Positions 15,401-24,930 are shown, counted from the stretch's first letter. The stretch is 40,278 bases of DNA from Acidimicrobiia bacterium (GCA_013002865.1 JABDLU010000008.1:1-40278); one strand, 5' to 3'. Numbers and translations: made by a program. The notes: a model not told the origin generated them from the sequence alone.

Positions 15401-15844
15401 TCAGTCCAGCGCCTTCTCCAGGTTGTCGAACTGCTGGTTCATCACGCCGACGGCCTGTTCTTGGAGCTGACTGGACATCTCGTCGGGCGCTACTTTCACC
15501 GTCGTGTGGTTGTGCTGGGTGACCCGGGTGCCGCCGTTGGGAAGCGGCTCGAATGTCATCTCCGACCGATAGCCCATCATGTCGTTGTCGACGCTCCACT
15601 CGATCCGGTTGGGTCGGTCGACCACGTCCAGCGTCACGTCCATCGGGAAATGGTCGCCCTCCCCGACGATCTGGTCCCAGCGGTAGACGGCCCCCGGAGC
15701 CGGGCCGTCTCCCGTGATCTGTTGGCAGCCGTCGACGGCCGGGCACCAGATCGGGTCGTTGAGCGGGTCGACGACGAAGTCGAACACGGTTGCAGGGTCG
15801 GCGCGATAGTCGCGTTCGCCCCGCATGTCGATAGTTGCAGCCAT
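15401..15844 (-). CDS. SRPBCC (START/polyketide-cyclase-like) family protein
   Basis: The 147-aa protein matches the polyketide-cyclase/dehydrase superfamily: YRADPATVFDFVVDPLNDPI near the N-terminus, a long central sheet with GAVYRWDQIVGEG and RPNRIEWSVDND, and the C-terminal helix EQAVGVMNQQFDNLEKALD. The fold forms a deep hydrophobic ligand cavity. Members include cyclases, ribosome-hibernation-like and ligand-binding proteins, and most actinobacterial copies lack a known function. A purine-rich GGAAGGGGG stretch precedes the ATG. It stands alone between the methyltransferase and a membrane gene, transcribed oppositely to both. Confidence 0.85.
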   Translation of the reverse strand: MAATIDMRGERDYRADPATVFDFVVDPLNDPIWCPAVDGCQQITGDGPAPGAVYRWDQIVGEGDHFPMDVTLDVVDRPNRIEWSVDNDMMGYRSEMTFEPLPNGGTRVTQHNHTTVKVAPDEMSSQLQEQAVGVMNQQFDNLEKALD

Positions 15845-15953
15845 GGAATCCCCCTTCCAGCTGCGGAAGCCCCCCGATCGGTGGGGCTACCCGGGAACAT
15901 ACCAAACTGATCCGACCGGAGGAGGGGCGGGGTCCGGCGCTAGCGCCCTTTGG

Positions 15954-15959
15954 CATACT
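15954..15959 (+). promoter_or_regulatory. -10 box that favours the start at 15967
   Basis: CATACT is followed by 7 bases and ATG. It supports leaderless translation from 15967 rather than from the ATG at 15961. Confidence 0.4.
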
Positions 15960-15966
15960 GATGCGA

Positions 15967-16851
15967 ATGGAACCAGACATCAGGCGGACGCGGCGTTGGA
16001 GCTTCGTCGGCGTAGGCGCGTTCGGCATCATCGTGTCGCTGGCCGCCGATCACCTCGGCTTCGGGTATCCCGGCTTCGGCGTGATCCAGGTCTCGGGTCT
16101 GCTGGCGTCGGCGGCCCTGGTCGTTATTGGCCTCGCCGGACTCGACCCGGTCGATCCCCAGACTCCCGATGTGCCCCGGACGCCGGCCCGGTTCGATCCG
16201 CCGCTCCACCACGAGCTCACCGCCTGGGTGCGTCCCCTGATCCGGATACCACGCCGAATGGTTCTGCCCATCGCCATCGGCCTGGTGCTGGTCGTCGGTC
16301 TGGGGTTGCTCGGGCGAGTGACCCGTGGGGAGCCGGTCCCGATGCTCGACCTTGAGATCGAACGTGATCTCCTCCTGTCCGACCGGCTGGCATCAGTGGC
16401 TTCAGCTCTGTTGGGAGCAACCGATCGGAGAGACCCGACCCTCGCCACTTTCTGCCCGGACGGGTGCCGGTTCGATCCGGCGTCCCTCCGCCGGCACCTC
16501 CGGGTCGAGACCGACGGTGAGGCTGGTCGCATCACGGTGGCCGTCCGCGACGACGATCCCCGTGCTGCCGCGGCCGGCGCCACTGCCATGGTCGAGGCCT
16601 ACGTGCAGAACGTGGCAGCGGCTCCAAGGCGTCCGTACGGCGAGTCCGTGATTTGTCTGTTGTCCCTCAATGGGTCTTGTGAACCCGTGCAACAGCCGAT
16701 TGCCGTGGTGGACCGGACCGGAGCGGGCGTCCCGACGGAGACGACGAATCAACCGCAGCCACCCGATGTTGCCGCCTTCGTTCTGATCGCCGCAGTCGCC
16801 GTCGCTGGAACCAGGCGCCTCGTCCGCACCCCCGAGCCGGCCGGCCGGTAA
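15967..16851 (+). CDS. Membrane protein with Wzz-like periplasmic/extracytoplasmic segment
   Basis: The 294-aa protein shows hydrophobic segments at about residues 13-30, 38-55, 98-118 and near the C-terminus (VAAFVLIAAVAVAGTRRLV). Between the third and last is an outside domain of about 130 residues. That domain holds TVAVRDDDPRAAAAGATAMV and EAYVQNVAAAP, reminiscent of the D-x-D-P-x-x-A-a motif of chain-length determinants (Wzz/Vps co-polymerases). It also has Cys pairs in FCPDGCRFD and CLLSLNGSCE that could form disulfides. The resemblance is weak and there are no polysaccharide genes beside it. Two ATGs are possible (15961 or 15967); the -10 spacing favours 15967. Function is unknown. Confidence 0.68.
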   Translation: MEPDIRRTRRWSFVGVGAFGIIVSLAADHLGFGYPGFGVIQVSGLLASAALVVIGLAGLDPVDPQTPDVPRTPARFDPPLHHELTAWVRPLIRIPRRMVLPIAIGLVLVVGLGLLGRVTRGEPVPMLDLEIERDLLLSDRLASVASALLGATDRRDPTLATFCPDGCRFDPASLRRHLRVETDGEAGRITVAVRDDDPRAAAAGATAMVEAYVQNVAAAPRRPYGESVICLLSLNGSCEPVQQPIAVVDRTGAGVPTETTNQPQPPDVAAFVLIAAVAVAGTRRLVRTPEPAGR

Positions 16852-16931
16852 CGACCACACCCGCCTGCGAAAAAGACGGGTCGGACGTCGCGCCACCCGC
16901 GGCTCTGAGGTCGTCGCCGACGGGCCCCGTG

Positions 16932-16937
16932 TAGGTT
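16932..16937 (+). promoter_or_regulatory. -10 box for the membrane cyclase gene
   Basis: TAGGTT stands 7 bases before the ATG at 16945, with no ribosome site. The geometry indicates a leaderless transcript. Confidence 0.5.
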
Positions 16938-16944
16938 CGCTGGC

Positions 16945-18432
16945 ATGGGCAATCGCGACGAAGGGGTGCTGGAGGCACCCGCCGAACAGTTCGATCCCGA
17001 GCGTGTTGCTGCCGCTCTGCGAATTGCCCAGTCCGTGCAGGCGGTCAACCACACCTTGGTGACGGTCATCGGAAACCTCGTGCCGGCAGTGGTCTTCGTA
17101 GTGCTCGATTGGGACGGTCTCGTCGCCAGCTACGCCCTGTACCCGCTGGCCGCAGTAGCGCTCGTGTCGCTGCTGGCCCTTCGCAGTTACTGGCGGCTCC
17201 GCAACCGGCCGCCGCCCGAGCGAGTGAGTCCCCGGCGCATCCGGGCCATCGAAGCCCAGTTCGCGATGAGCGGTGCGGCCTGGGGTTTGGCCACGTTCCT
17301 CGTGATGGGTCAGTACAGCCGATCAGACTCGCTGGTCGTGTTTATCGCCATGGGGACGTTCTCATATGCCACCGCTGGCACCTTTGGCACCGTGCCGCGG
17401 GGCACGGCCGTATTGAGCGTCCTCGTGTACCTCGGCATCTTCGGCGGAGTGCTGGTGAACGACGTTCTGTCGCCGGGGGTCTTGCTCCTGATCGGGATCG
17501 GCCAGGTTGCCGGGGTGGTGCTGACGATCCGGTGGAATTGGCTGACGGCGATCCGGTCTCTCCAGCTCCACTCGGTTGTCGAGACGCAACGGGAGACGCT
17601 TGCCGGTGTCGCCGAACAACTTGGCAAGTACATCTCGCCTCAGCTCTACGAGAGGATCTTCCGTGGCGAGCAGCGCGTGGAGATCCGTTCGACGCGCAAG
17701 AAGCTCACGGTCTTCTTTTCGGACGTGGTCAGTTTCACCGAAATCACCGATCAGCTCGAGTCCGAGGAGCTCACCGCCCTGTTGAACCATTATCTCGGCG
17801 AGATGTCGCTCATCGCCGAGCAGCATGGAGCGACGTTCGACAAATTCATCGGTGATGCCATCGTGCTCTACTTCGGCGATCCAGACACCCGCGGGGTCAC
17901 CGAGGACGCGGAGGCCTGTGTGCGCATGGCGATCGACATGCAGCGGAGGGTCCGCCAGCTCCAAGGCGAGTGGCGGGATCGAGGAGTGGAACGTCCGTTC
18001 GAAATCCGAATCGGTATCAACACCGGCTATTGCACGGTTGGCAACTTTGGGAGCCCGGAGCGGATGAACTACACGATCATCGGGAGCGAAGTGAATCTGG
18101 CGTCTCGGCTGGAATCGGCGGCCGACGTCGGCGGCATCCTGTTGTCACACGAGACGTACTCGCTGGTGAAGGACTGGGTAATGGCCGAGGAAGCCCAGGC
18201 CATTACCGTCAAAGGATTCGCCCGTCCGGTAACGACCTATCGGGTTCTCGGGATCTATGACGACCTGGAACGCCAGGGCCGTGTTATCCACCGCGCCCAT
18301 TCCGGGTTCTCGGTCACCGTGGACAAGGCCCGATTGAGCGAAGATGATCGGGCAGCTGCCATCCGATCGCTCGAGGAGGTGGTTGGCGAATTGTCTGAGC
18401 AGGACCCTGGCGCCGCGGGCTCGTCAGCCTGA
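16945..18432 (+). CDS. Membrane-anchored class III adenylate cyclase-like protein
   Basis: This 495-aa protein has about six N-terminal membrane segments (residues 36 to about 205), a linker with VAEQLGKYISPQLYERI, and a C-terminal cyclase domain at about residues 250-420. Metal-binding Asp260 (VFFSDVVSF) and Asp304 (DKFIGD) are present. So are Lys300 for base recognition, Thr377 in NYTIIG where class IIIb enzymes have Thr rather than Asp, and the transition-state pair Asn384 and Arg388 in VNLASRLE. It therefore probably makes cAMP as a homodimer. The membrane part may sense a signal or lipid. The stop overlaps the convergent macroglobulin gene by 9 bases. It is one of three cyclase-domain proteins in this window. 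Confidence 0.92.
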   Translation: MGNRDEGVLEAPAEQFDPERVAAALRIAQSVQAVNHTLVTVIGNLVPAVVFVVLDWDGLVASYALYPLAAVALVSLLALRSYWRLRNRPPPERVSPRRIRAIEAQFAMSGAAWGLATFLVMGQYSRSDSLVVFIAMGTFSYATAGTFGTVPRGTAVLSVLVYLGIFGGVLVNDVLSPGVLLLIGIGQVAGVVLTIRWNWLTAIRSLQLHSVVETQRETLAGVAEQLGKYISPQLYERIFRGEQRVEIRSTRKKLTVFFSDVVSFTEITDQLESEELTALLNHYLGEMSLIAEQHGATFDKFIGDAIVLYFGDPDTRGVTEDAEACVRMAIDMQRRVRQLQGEWRDRGVERPFEIRIGINTGYCTVGNFGSPERMNYTIIGSEVNLASRLESAADVGGILLSHETYSLVKDWVMAEEAQAITVKGFARPVTTYRVLGIYDDLERQGRVIHRAHSGFSVTVDKARLSEDDRAAAIRSLEEVVGELSEQDPGAAGSSA

Positions 18433-21400
18433 TGTCACGATGACCATGTCGGAGCCGGAGCGGCCGAAGGTCTCGGGGGCGTAGATCTCTTCGGCCTTGG
18501 TGGGGGGAACGACGAAGGTCCCGGGAGTGGTGGCCCGCGCCACGTAGGTGTACTCGTAGGTGCCGGCGCCGAGCAGTGAGCTGAAGGCTTCGGCCCGGTC
18601 GTCGCGCAGGTTCTGATGCTCGTACCACTGCCACCACCAGTAGGTGACCCGGGGGGCGTCGGAGAACTCCTCCGCCGGGATGGGTGGGGTCACCGCCAGC
18701 GCCGGGTTGAGGGGCTCTAGTCCGGCGGGGAGGGGGTCGACCAGGGCGACGTGGGTGCGGCGGCTGTCGGCCACCATGGTGAGGCGGACCCGGACGTCGG
18801 CGCCGGCCTTGATTTGCCAGGTGCCGTCGGCATCGCGAGTCACATCGCCCGGGTCGTCGACGGCTTCGTAGCTGCGCTGCACCGCGAAGCCCCGGTCGAG
18901 CGGATCGAGGTCGAGGTCGTCGGGGGCGTAGCGGAGGCCGAGCCGGTAGTAGAGGCGACCGGTGCCGTCCTTCTGAACGACGAGCCGGCTCTCGCCGCCG
19001 GTGGCCTGGTCGATGAGGTCGGCCATCGGGACGATGGTCTCCGCCCGATCGGTGGTGCGGCCGGCGAACTCGTGCTCGGCGGCGTACAGGTCGCCCAGCC
19101 AGATGCGGGCCACGAAGTCGGGGGTGGCAGCCTCGAACGTGTCGAAATACTTGTTGAGCGCCAGCAGGATGAAGGCGTTCTCCTGCACGTTGTTCCAGCG
19201 GCCCCGGGTCTGGTTGCCGAGCAGCCCGGCGACCACCTTGGGGATCAGGTCGCTGGCCGGGGCCTGCTGGATCAGGGCGTCGAGGACGATGCCGTCGGTG
19301 CGGCGGTCCGAGTGCAGCAGCAGGTAGGCGTCTTCGCCGTAATCGGTAGTGAAGGTGGCCGCCGCCGCGGTCTCGGTGACCCGGTTCTGGAAGGTGCGTT
19401 CGATCTCGGCGGCCGATGCGCCATCGCCGATCACCGGCCACAGCCAGGCCAGCGCGTCCAGTTCCAGCGTGGCACCGGCCCGCGAGTACAGCTGGCCGGC
19501 CTTGGCCGTGTCGCGGTCGCCCGCCACGTTGCGGACGTGGAGGGCGTAGGCGCTGAGGCTGTCACGGGTCTGCTGGGAGTAGTCGGCCGGGTAGAACTGC
19601 TCGATATTGCGCAGGTAAGACAGCGCCCGTTCCAGACCGCCGGACGGCACGGCGTAGCCGTTGGCCTTGGCCTCGACCAGGGCATGGGTGGCCTGGATGC
19701 TGTGATAGGGAATGGTCTCGTTGGTGCGCCGCCAGATGGCGAAGCCGCCGACGTCGGTCTGCAGGGCGAGCAGGTCGTCGATGTCCTGGGCGACCCGGGC
19801 GTCCAGTTCGGCGGCAGGCGGCAGTCCTTCGGCGTCGAAGGCATCCAGCACGTCCCTCAGGGCCGCAATCGCCAGGATGCGGGAGGCCAGCGCGTCCGAG
19901 CTGTCGTAGCGATAGTCGTTCAAGTAGATGACGGCGTCCGTCAGGGCCTGCAGAGCGGTTGATGAGGTGTTGACCTCCAGCCCGCCGAACTGCGGGAACA
20001 CGGCGGTGGGGGCCAGGATCGACTGGGCGATTACCCCGTCGTCGACTACGCCGTAGGTGGCGAACGCCTCGCTGGTGGCCGGCGTGTACACCGGGAGGGA
20101 GATGGTGGCGGCATCGGCCAGGGTGCCGCTCACCGCCGCCACCCGGAAGCGGGCGGTCCCGACGTCCTCGGCGGCGGCCGGGAACCGGACCTCGATGCGG
20201 TCGTTGGCCGGCACCGTCACCCGCCGTCCGGCGCCATCGGTCAGCGTCAGGTTGGCGGTCTGGATGCCGACCTCGACGGTCAGGTCCTGGTCGGTCTGGT
20301 TCTGGAGCACGACCGGCAGCTCGAAGACGTCGCCGAAGTTGAGGAACCGGGGAGCGGACGGGCGGACCATCAGCGGCAGGCGGGCGGTGATGTTGGATTC
20401 GGCCGAACCAAACCGGTCGACGCCGTCGACGGCGACGACCATCACCCGATAGCGGGTGAGGTTGTCGGGCAACGGGATATCGACGGTGGCCGTACCGTCG
20501 GCGGCGGTGGTGACCTCCGGCTCGAACACGGCCAGCGCATCGAAGTTGCTTCGCACGTCGATGGGCGACTCGCCGTCGTCTCCCAGGCCGGCCGGGGCCA
20601 TCGCACGGGCGGCGCCGTCGGCCGATTCCTCGGTCGCGAAATCGCTGCCGCCGGCGCCGGCAAGGGTGGTCGTGGCGGCGGAATCGCCGTCCGAGGCGAA
20701 CCGCTCGGGGTTGGCGAGCTCGATAGTGCTGCGGAGGTAGCGGGTGCCGAGCTGGGACCAGATGGGCCGGTAGAAGACGTCGAGGGGATCTGGGAGCTGA
20801 TAGTTGGTCAGGGCGAGGACCGCCTCGTCGACGACGACCAGGGCCAGCTCGGCGTCCGGAACCGGGGCGCCAGTGGCGTCGCGGACGGTCACATCGACCC
20901 GGGTGGTGCTGCCCGGCTCGGTTGTCGGGTCGGCCGGCGTCGCCGTCACCTGGAGAGTGCGGCTGACCGGGGGCACCTGCAACGTGAGGCTCCCGGTAGC
21001 AAAGGCGGGGCGCGGCGGAGCGTCGGAGAGGGGCTCACCGGCGTCGGTGGTCCGATCGGTCGATCCGACGACGTCAACCTGGACGTGCAGCGTCGGGATG
21101 TGCTGGTCGGCGATCGGGACGGTGAGCACCGTACCGGCTGCGGCCACCGTGAAGTGCTCCTGGGAGACCACGCCGTTTCGACTGATGGTGAGCAGGCCTT
21201 CGGCGGGCAGGAACGGCGTGTCGATCAGGATCTCGGCGACGTCGCCGGGGGCGTACTCGGCTTTGTCGGGGATCAGGGTCACGTCTTGCTGGGTAACGGT
21301 GCGCTCCGGACGGGGAGTGCCGCCGCTCACCCAGCGGGTCAGCTCGCTGCGGCTGGTGCGGCCGGCCGCATCCTCGACCACGGCGACCACCTGATACTGG

Positions 21401-24400
21401 CCGCCGATGTCGGTGGTGAACTCACAGGACAGCGGCTCGTCGGCCGACGACACGGTGCAGGTTTGGGCCTCGACTGCGATCTCCTGCCACTCGCCGTTGA
21501 CGACCCGCCACTCCAGCCGGCCGGCGGTGATGGTCACCGGGCGTCCGGCAACAGCGGCACCGTCGATATCGGTCACGATCGCCTCGATCGAGAGCGGCTC
21601 ACCGGCCTTGACGAAGGTGCGGGCGCTGCGCAGGCCGACATAGTTCTCGGCGGGGTGGACCAGCAGGTCGACGCCGTCGGCCCAGGCCTGGCGGTTGACG
21701 TCGAACACGGTGGCCTGGGATGAGACGGTGGTGGGGAGGCCCTCCCCGTCGCCGTCGAAATCGATCCGGAGGTAGTGGGCACCGTTCCCGTCGGTGCGGC
21801 CGGCGAAGGTCTCGACCGTCCCCGGATCGAACGTGGGACCGAAGCCCCCGCCGAACCCTTCGTCGAAGGCGACGTCTGCCCCGAACCCGCCGCCGCCGAA
21901 ACTGTTGCCGCCGAAGTCGTCCCGGTACCACCACGGGATCCACACGCCGAAGGTGAAGTCGTCCCAGTTGGGCGGGGAGTAGGTGGCCTGGCGGGTCGTG
22001 ACCGTCCACTCGACCTCGGCGTCGGGGAGCGGGCCCCCGGAGAAGTAGGCGGCGTCGACCGCCACGGTGGCGGGCCGGCCGACCACGTACGGGCCGGGCG
22101 TCTCGGCGCGGGCGCTGACTTCGAATTCGGGTCGGCGGAACTCCTGGATCTGGAACGTATGGCTGTGGGAGCGCTGCAGGTTGGAGGCACCGTCCAGCGA
22201 GAGGTTGACCCAGGCTTGCCCCAGGTTGGCGCCGGGGGGTATCTCGACGGCGAAATCGAATCCGCCGAGGGCGTTGAGGTCGACCGACCCGGAGCCGATC
22301 TCGTTGCCGAACCAGTCGTTGACCTGGTAACCGACCGACGCATTGGCGGCCACCTCGGCCAGCTGGGCGTCGGCGCTGGTGGTGAGGCGGCGCACCCAGC
22401 CCTTGAAGCGGGCCGTCTCGCCCGGGCGGTACATCTGGCGGTCGTCGAACACGTACCAGACGGACTGGTCGGTCTGGTCGGAGCGGTACCAATCGGAATC
22501 GAAGATGGTGCTGTCCTCGCCCAGCCGGGCGATCAACTGGCCGGCTCCGCTGTTGCGTGACGAGGGTTTGTCGAAGGTGGCCAGGCCGTCGGCGTTGGTG
22601 GTGGCGGTCCCCGAGATGTTGGAGAAGGACACCTCGACGCCGGACAGCGGCTGACCGGAGCGCAAATCGGTCGCCCAGGCGACCAGCTGGTCGTTGTCCT
22701 CGAACACGTCGGTCCCGACCGTGGTGGCCTGCGCCCATACCAGGGTGGGGCGGTTGCTCCAGTAGTCGTTGTCGTTCGGGGTGAGGGCGGCCAGCGCCCC
22801 GGTCGGCTCGACCAGCACGATCACGTGGCCCGGTGCGCCATCCAGGGCCTCGCCCAGCTCGATGGCGGTCTCGGTCAACTCGTTCTCGTCGGCGTTGGTG
22901 TCGACCGTGAAGTCGGCCACCTCCTCCCAGGCGGACGGCAGGGGCCTGGGCTCCCGGTTGTTCCAGCGGTTATCCCAGTAATTCGTGTACGACGGCCAAT
23001 CGGACGGATCGACTGAGAAGAGGTGCACCCGGAGCTCGTCGTGATTGACCGTCGTGACCGACAGGGCGGGCTCGTCGGCCAGCGGGTCGAGGGTGATGAG
23101 GCGGTTCCGGAACTGATCGAGGTACGGGCGGGCGTCATCGATGTCGAACTCGACCCGTTCGTCATCGCCCAGCGTCTGGCCGAAGACGTCCGGCAGGTCG
23201 GCGTCGACGGTCACCCGGTAGGTGGTGCCTCCAACGGTGGCGCCGCGGATGGAGATCGAGTCGTAGTCGGCAAACACGCTCATCCCGGCCAGGGTGGGCT
23301 CGATGCGGATCATCGATGGGTCGAAGGCGTCGAGGTCGAGCGGGTTGTTGAAGCTGATCCACAGGCTGCGGCCCGGTTCACACCGATCGTTGCCCTGACA
23401 CGAGAAATCGTCGATGGCGAGCGGGGCGTAGGTGCGGGCGGTGAACCGTTCGCTGCCGTCGGACACCCGGGGGCCTTCCGCCGAGGGGGTTTGCGGTCCC
23501 ACCTGGATGGCCAGGGCGGTGTCGGGCTCGAACGCCTCGACGGCCCGGAACGCCAGCCAGCGATTCTCCAGCAGCCCGTCGGTGCGGTTGCCGATGCGGT
23601 CGTCGGCGGCGATCTCGTCGTCGGTGGCGAGGCGGATGGCCTTCTGGTCACCGCCGGCGGTCAGGGTGATGGTGTCCAGCACGGCGGCGGCGTCGACTCG
23701 CTGGTCGAACACCACCAGAAAGACCGGCTCCAGGGTGAGAGAGTCGCCCTGCGGCTGGAACGACTGCACCTGCACCGGGGGAGTGGTGAACTCCCACGAC
23801 ACGGTCTCTGCCAGGCGGCCGCCGGTCTCCGAGGTGGTGCCGGCCGGGATCTCCACCCGGTAGGACGTGGCCATCGGGAGGCGATCGAACAGCGTGCGGT
23901 CGTGCTCGAAGCGGAGCGTGCGGGTGCCGATCCATTCCCAGCGTCCCGGCAGCTCGGGAGTGACGGTGACGGGGACATCGAGCTCGGTGAGCTGGTCGAA
24001 GGTGGCGAGCGGGACCATCGGCTGGTTGAAGGTGATGCTGATGAACGGGGCGATGTCGACGTCACCCTCAGGCTGGAAGCGGAGCACCTCCAGTGGGCCG
24101 GTGGGAACCTCCGGTGGGGGGTCGCCCGGATCGGCCGGGAAGGGAACGTCGATGGTCTCGCCGACCAGTGGCGGGCGGAGCGACTCGGCGGGGCGGTTGA
24201 AGTCGAGCCGATCGTCGGCGGGCACCATCCACTCGGGGAGGCGGTCGAAGATGGCGGCGACGGCGTCCTCGTCGAGCGGTTCGCCATCGACGACGGAGAT
24301 GGGCGCGGGGTCCTCGAAGATCTGGGCGGTCCCGGCGCTGAGGCGCACCGTCAGCGGCTCACCGGGCGGGCCGAGGGCGAGGATCTCACCGGAGCCGCCG

Positions 24401-24531
24401 GGTCCACCACCGCTCGGTGGGGGATCGTCGGACGATGAGGTGCACATGGTGGCAACGAGGGCGAGCACGATGAACACGACGAGTGCGCCTCCAATTCGCG
24501 TAGCTGTCCGACCGCTGGTAGCTGTCGCCAT
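18424..24531 (-). CDS. Giant alpha-2-macroglobulin family protein without thioester motif
   Basis: The 2035-aa protein has an N-terminal membrane or lipoprotein-like segment (ALVVFIVLALVATMC; the Cys is a weak lipobox). It then shows bacterial Ig-like and MG-type domains, including LEVLRFQPEGDVDIAPFISI and the MG2-like MYRPGETARFKGWVRR. The A2M core begins VRSNFDALAVFEPEV, followed by DNLTRYRVMVVAVDG near residues 1320-1370. The thioester-domain helix reads YRYDSSDALASRI near residue 1540, where family members with a thioester have Y-P-Y-G-C-T-E-Q. Cys is Ser, Glu is Asp and Gln is Ala, so no thioester can form. Macroglobulins trap proteases at the cell surface; thioester-less forms use other contacts. 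A PbpC-type partner is not adjacent. Confidence 0.92.
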   Translation of the reverse strand: MATATSGRTATRIGGALVVFIVLALVATMCTSSSDDPPPSGGGPGGSGEILALGPPGEPLTVRLSAGTAQIFEDPAPISVVDGEPLDEDAVAAIFDRLPEWMVPADDRLDFNRPAESLRPPLVGETIDVPFPADPGDPPPEVPTGPLEVLRFQPEGDVDIAPFISITFNQPMVPLATFDQLTELDVPVTVTPELPGRWEWIGTRTLRFEHDRTLFDRLPMATSYRVEIPAGTTSETGGRLAETVSWEFTTPPVQVQSFQPQGDSLTLEPVFLVVFDQRVDAAAVLDTITLTAGGDQKAIRLATDDEIAADDRIGNRTDGLLENRWLAFRAVEAFEPDTALAIQVGPQTPSAEGPRVSDGSERFTARTYAPLAIDDFSCQGNDRCEPGRSLWISFNNPLDLDAFDPSMIRIEPTLAGMSVFADYDSISIRGATVGGTTYRVTVDADLPDVFGQTLGDDERVEFDIDDARPYLDQFRNRLITLDPLADEPALSVTTVNHDELRVHLFSVDPSDWPSYTNYWDNRWNNREPRPLPSAWEEVADFTVDTNADENELTETAIELGEALDGAPGHVIVLVEPTGALAALTPNDNDYWSNRPTLVWAQATTVGTDVFEDNDQLVAWATDLRSGQPLSGVEVSFSNISGTATTNADGLATFDKPSSRNSGAGQLIARLGEDSTIFDSDWYRSDQTDQSVWYVFDDRQMYRPGETARFKGWVRRLTTSADAQLAEVAANASVGYQVNDWFGNEIGSGSVDLNALGGFDFAVEIPPGANLGQAWVNLSLDGASNLQRSHSHTFQIQEFRRPEFEVSARAETPGPYVVGRPATVAVDAAYFSGGPLPDAEVEWTVTTRQATYSPPNWDDFTFGVWIPWWYRDDFGGNSFGGGGFGADVAFDEGFGGGFGPTFDPGTVETFAGRTDGNGAHYLRIDFDGDGEGLPTTVSSQATVFDVNRQAWADGVDLLVHPAENYVGLRSARTFVKAGEPLSIEAIVTDIDGAAVAGRPVTITAGRLEWRVVNGEWQEIAVEAQTCTVSSADEPLSCEFTTDIGGQYQVVAVVEDAAGRTSRSELTRWVSGGTPRPERTVTQQDVTLIPDKAEYAPGDVAEILIDTPFLPAEGLLTISRNGVVSQEHFTVAAAGTVLTVPIADQHIPTLHVQVDVVGSTDRTTDAGEPLSDAPPRPAFATGSLTLQVPPVSRTLQVTATPADPTTEPGSTTRVDVTVRDATGAPVPDAELALVVVDEAVLALTNYQLPDPLDVFYRPIWSQLGTRYLRSTIELANPERFASDGDSAATTTLAGAGGSDFATEESADGAARAMAPAGLGDDGESPIDVRSNFDALAVFEPEVTTAADGTATVDIPLPDNLTRYRVMVVAVDGVDRFGSAESNITARLPLMVRPSAPRFLNFGDVFELPVVLQNQTDQDLTVEVGIQTANLTLTDGAGRRVTVPANDRIEVRFPAAAEDVGTARFRVAAVSGTLADAATISLPVYTPATSEAFATYGVVDDGVIAQSILAPTAVFPQFGGLEVNTSSTALQALTDAVIYLNDYRYDSSDALASRILAIAALRDVLDAFDAEGLPPAAELDARVAQDIDDLLALQTDVGGFAIWRRTNETIPYHSIQATHALVEAKANGYAVPSGGLERALSYLRNIEQFYPADYSQQTRDSLSAYALHVRNVAGDRDTAKAGQLYSRAGATLELDALAWLWPVIGDGASAAEIERTFQNRVTETAAAATFTTDYGEDAYLLLHSDRRTDGIVLDALIQQAPASDLIPKVVAGLLGNQTRGRWNNVQENAFILLALNKYFDTFEAATPDFVARIWLGDLYAAEHEFAGRTTDRAETIVPMADLIDQATGGESRLVVQKDGTGRLYYRLGLRYAPDDLDLDPLDRGFAVQRSYEAVDDPGDVTRDADGTWQIKAGADVRVRLTMVADSRRTHVALVDPLPAGLEPLNPALAVTPPIPAEEFSDAPRVTYWWWQWYEHQNLRDDRAEAFSSLLGAGTYEYTYVARATTPGTFVVPPTKAEEIYAPETFGRSGSDMVIVTSG

Positions 24532-24573
24532 CCAGTCCCCTTGTCGCTTGTGGGGTCTGACGCTCCACGGCCC

Positions 24574-24579
24574 ACGTTA
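24574..24579 (-). promoter_or_regulatory. Candidate -10 box for the macroglobulin gene
   Basis: TAACGT on the minus strand lies about 43 bases before the ATG at 24531. GGGG near the start gives a usable ribosome site. Confidence 0.35.
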
Positions 24580-24679
24580 GGTTCCAGGCCCGGCGTCCTC
24601 GGGATTCCATCGGCCGATGCCCACCGGGACTTGTGCCACAGCCCGTCGGTACGGTGTGTGTCATGCGAATAGGATGCAC

Positions 24680-24694
24680 TGCATGAACCATGCA
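24680..24694. promoter_or_regulatory. Inverted repeat, candidate VapB operator
   Basis: TGCATG-AAC-CATGCA is a perfect 6-bp inverted repeat with a 3-base centre. It lies just upstream of TACAGT (24697-24702), the -10 box 6 bases before the antitoxin ATG. An outer CACTG/CAGTG pair flanks it. Such dyads are usual autoregulation sites of RHH antitoxins. Confidence 0.5.
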
Positions 24695-24696
24695 TG

Positions 24697-24702
24697 TACA
24701 GT
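24697..24702 (+). promoter_or_regulatory. -10 box for the vapBC-like operon
   Basis: TACAGT precedes the ATG at 24709 by 6 bases. It suggests leaderless translation of the antitoxin, although GGAG also lies between. Confidence 0.4.
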
Positions 24703-24708
24703 GGAGTC

Positions 24709-24930
24709 ATGGCGATGATCCAAATCCGGGACTTATCCGATGATGTCCATAGGGCCCTGCGGGTCAAGGCGGCGGCGGCTGGTCTGTCGCTCAGCGCCTA
24801 CCTGCGGCAAGAACTCGAAGCGCTGGCCCATCGCAAGTCTGTCGGCGAAGTTCTCGATGGCTGGCCGGGGGAGCGGCCGGACATAGATCGCAGCACGATC
24901 CTGGAGGCCGTCCGGACCGACCGCCCATGA
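24709..24930 (+). CDS. VapB/FitA-type ribbon-helix-helix antitoxin
   Basis: The 73-aa protein has an N-terminal RHH: MIQIRDLSDDVHRALRVKAA, then AAGLSLSAYLRQELEALA. This matches FitA-like antitoxins. The C-terminal half (VGEVLDGWPGERPDID) would wrap the toxin's active site. Its stop overlaps the start of the PIN gene by the ATGA of a coupled pair. The start at 24709 is preferred to 24715 because of the -10 spacing; 24694 would lie inside the dyad. It neutralises the toxin and represses its own promoter, by family knowledge. Confidence 0.9.
   Translation: MAMIQIRDLSDDVHRALRVKAAAAGLSLSAYLRQELEALAHRKSVGEVLDGWPGERPDIDRSTILEAVRTDRP

Noticed and set aside
23023-24438. 471-aa plus-strand open frame antisense to the macroglobulin gene
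   Set aside because: No recognisable domain and a Gly/Val/Arg-rich composition typical of antisense frames; the minus strand carries an unmistakable family.
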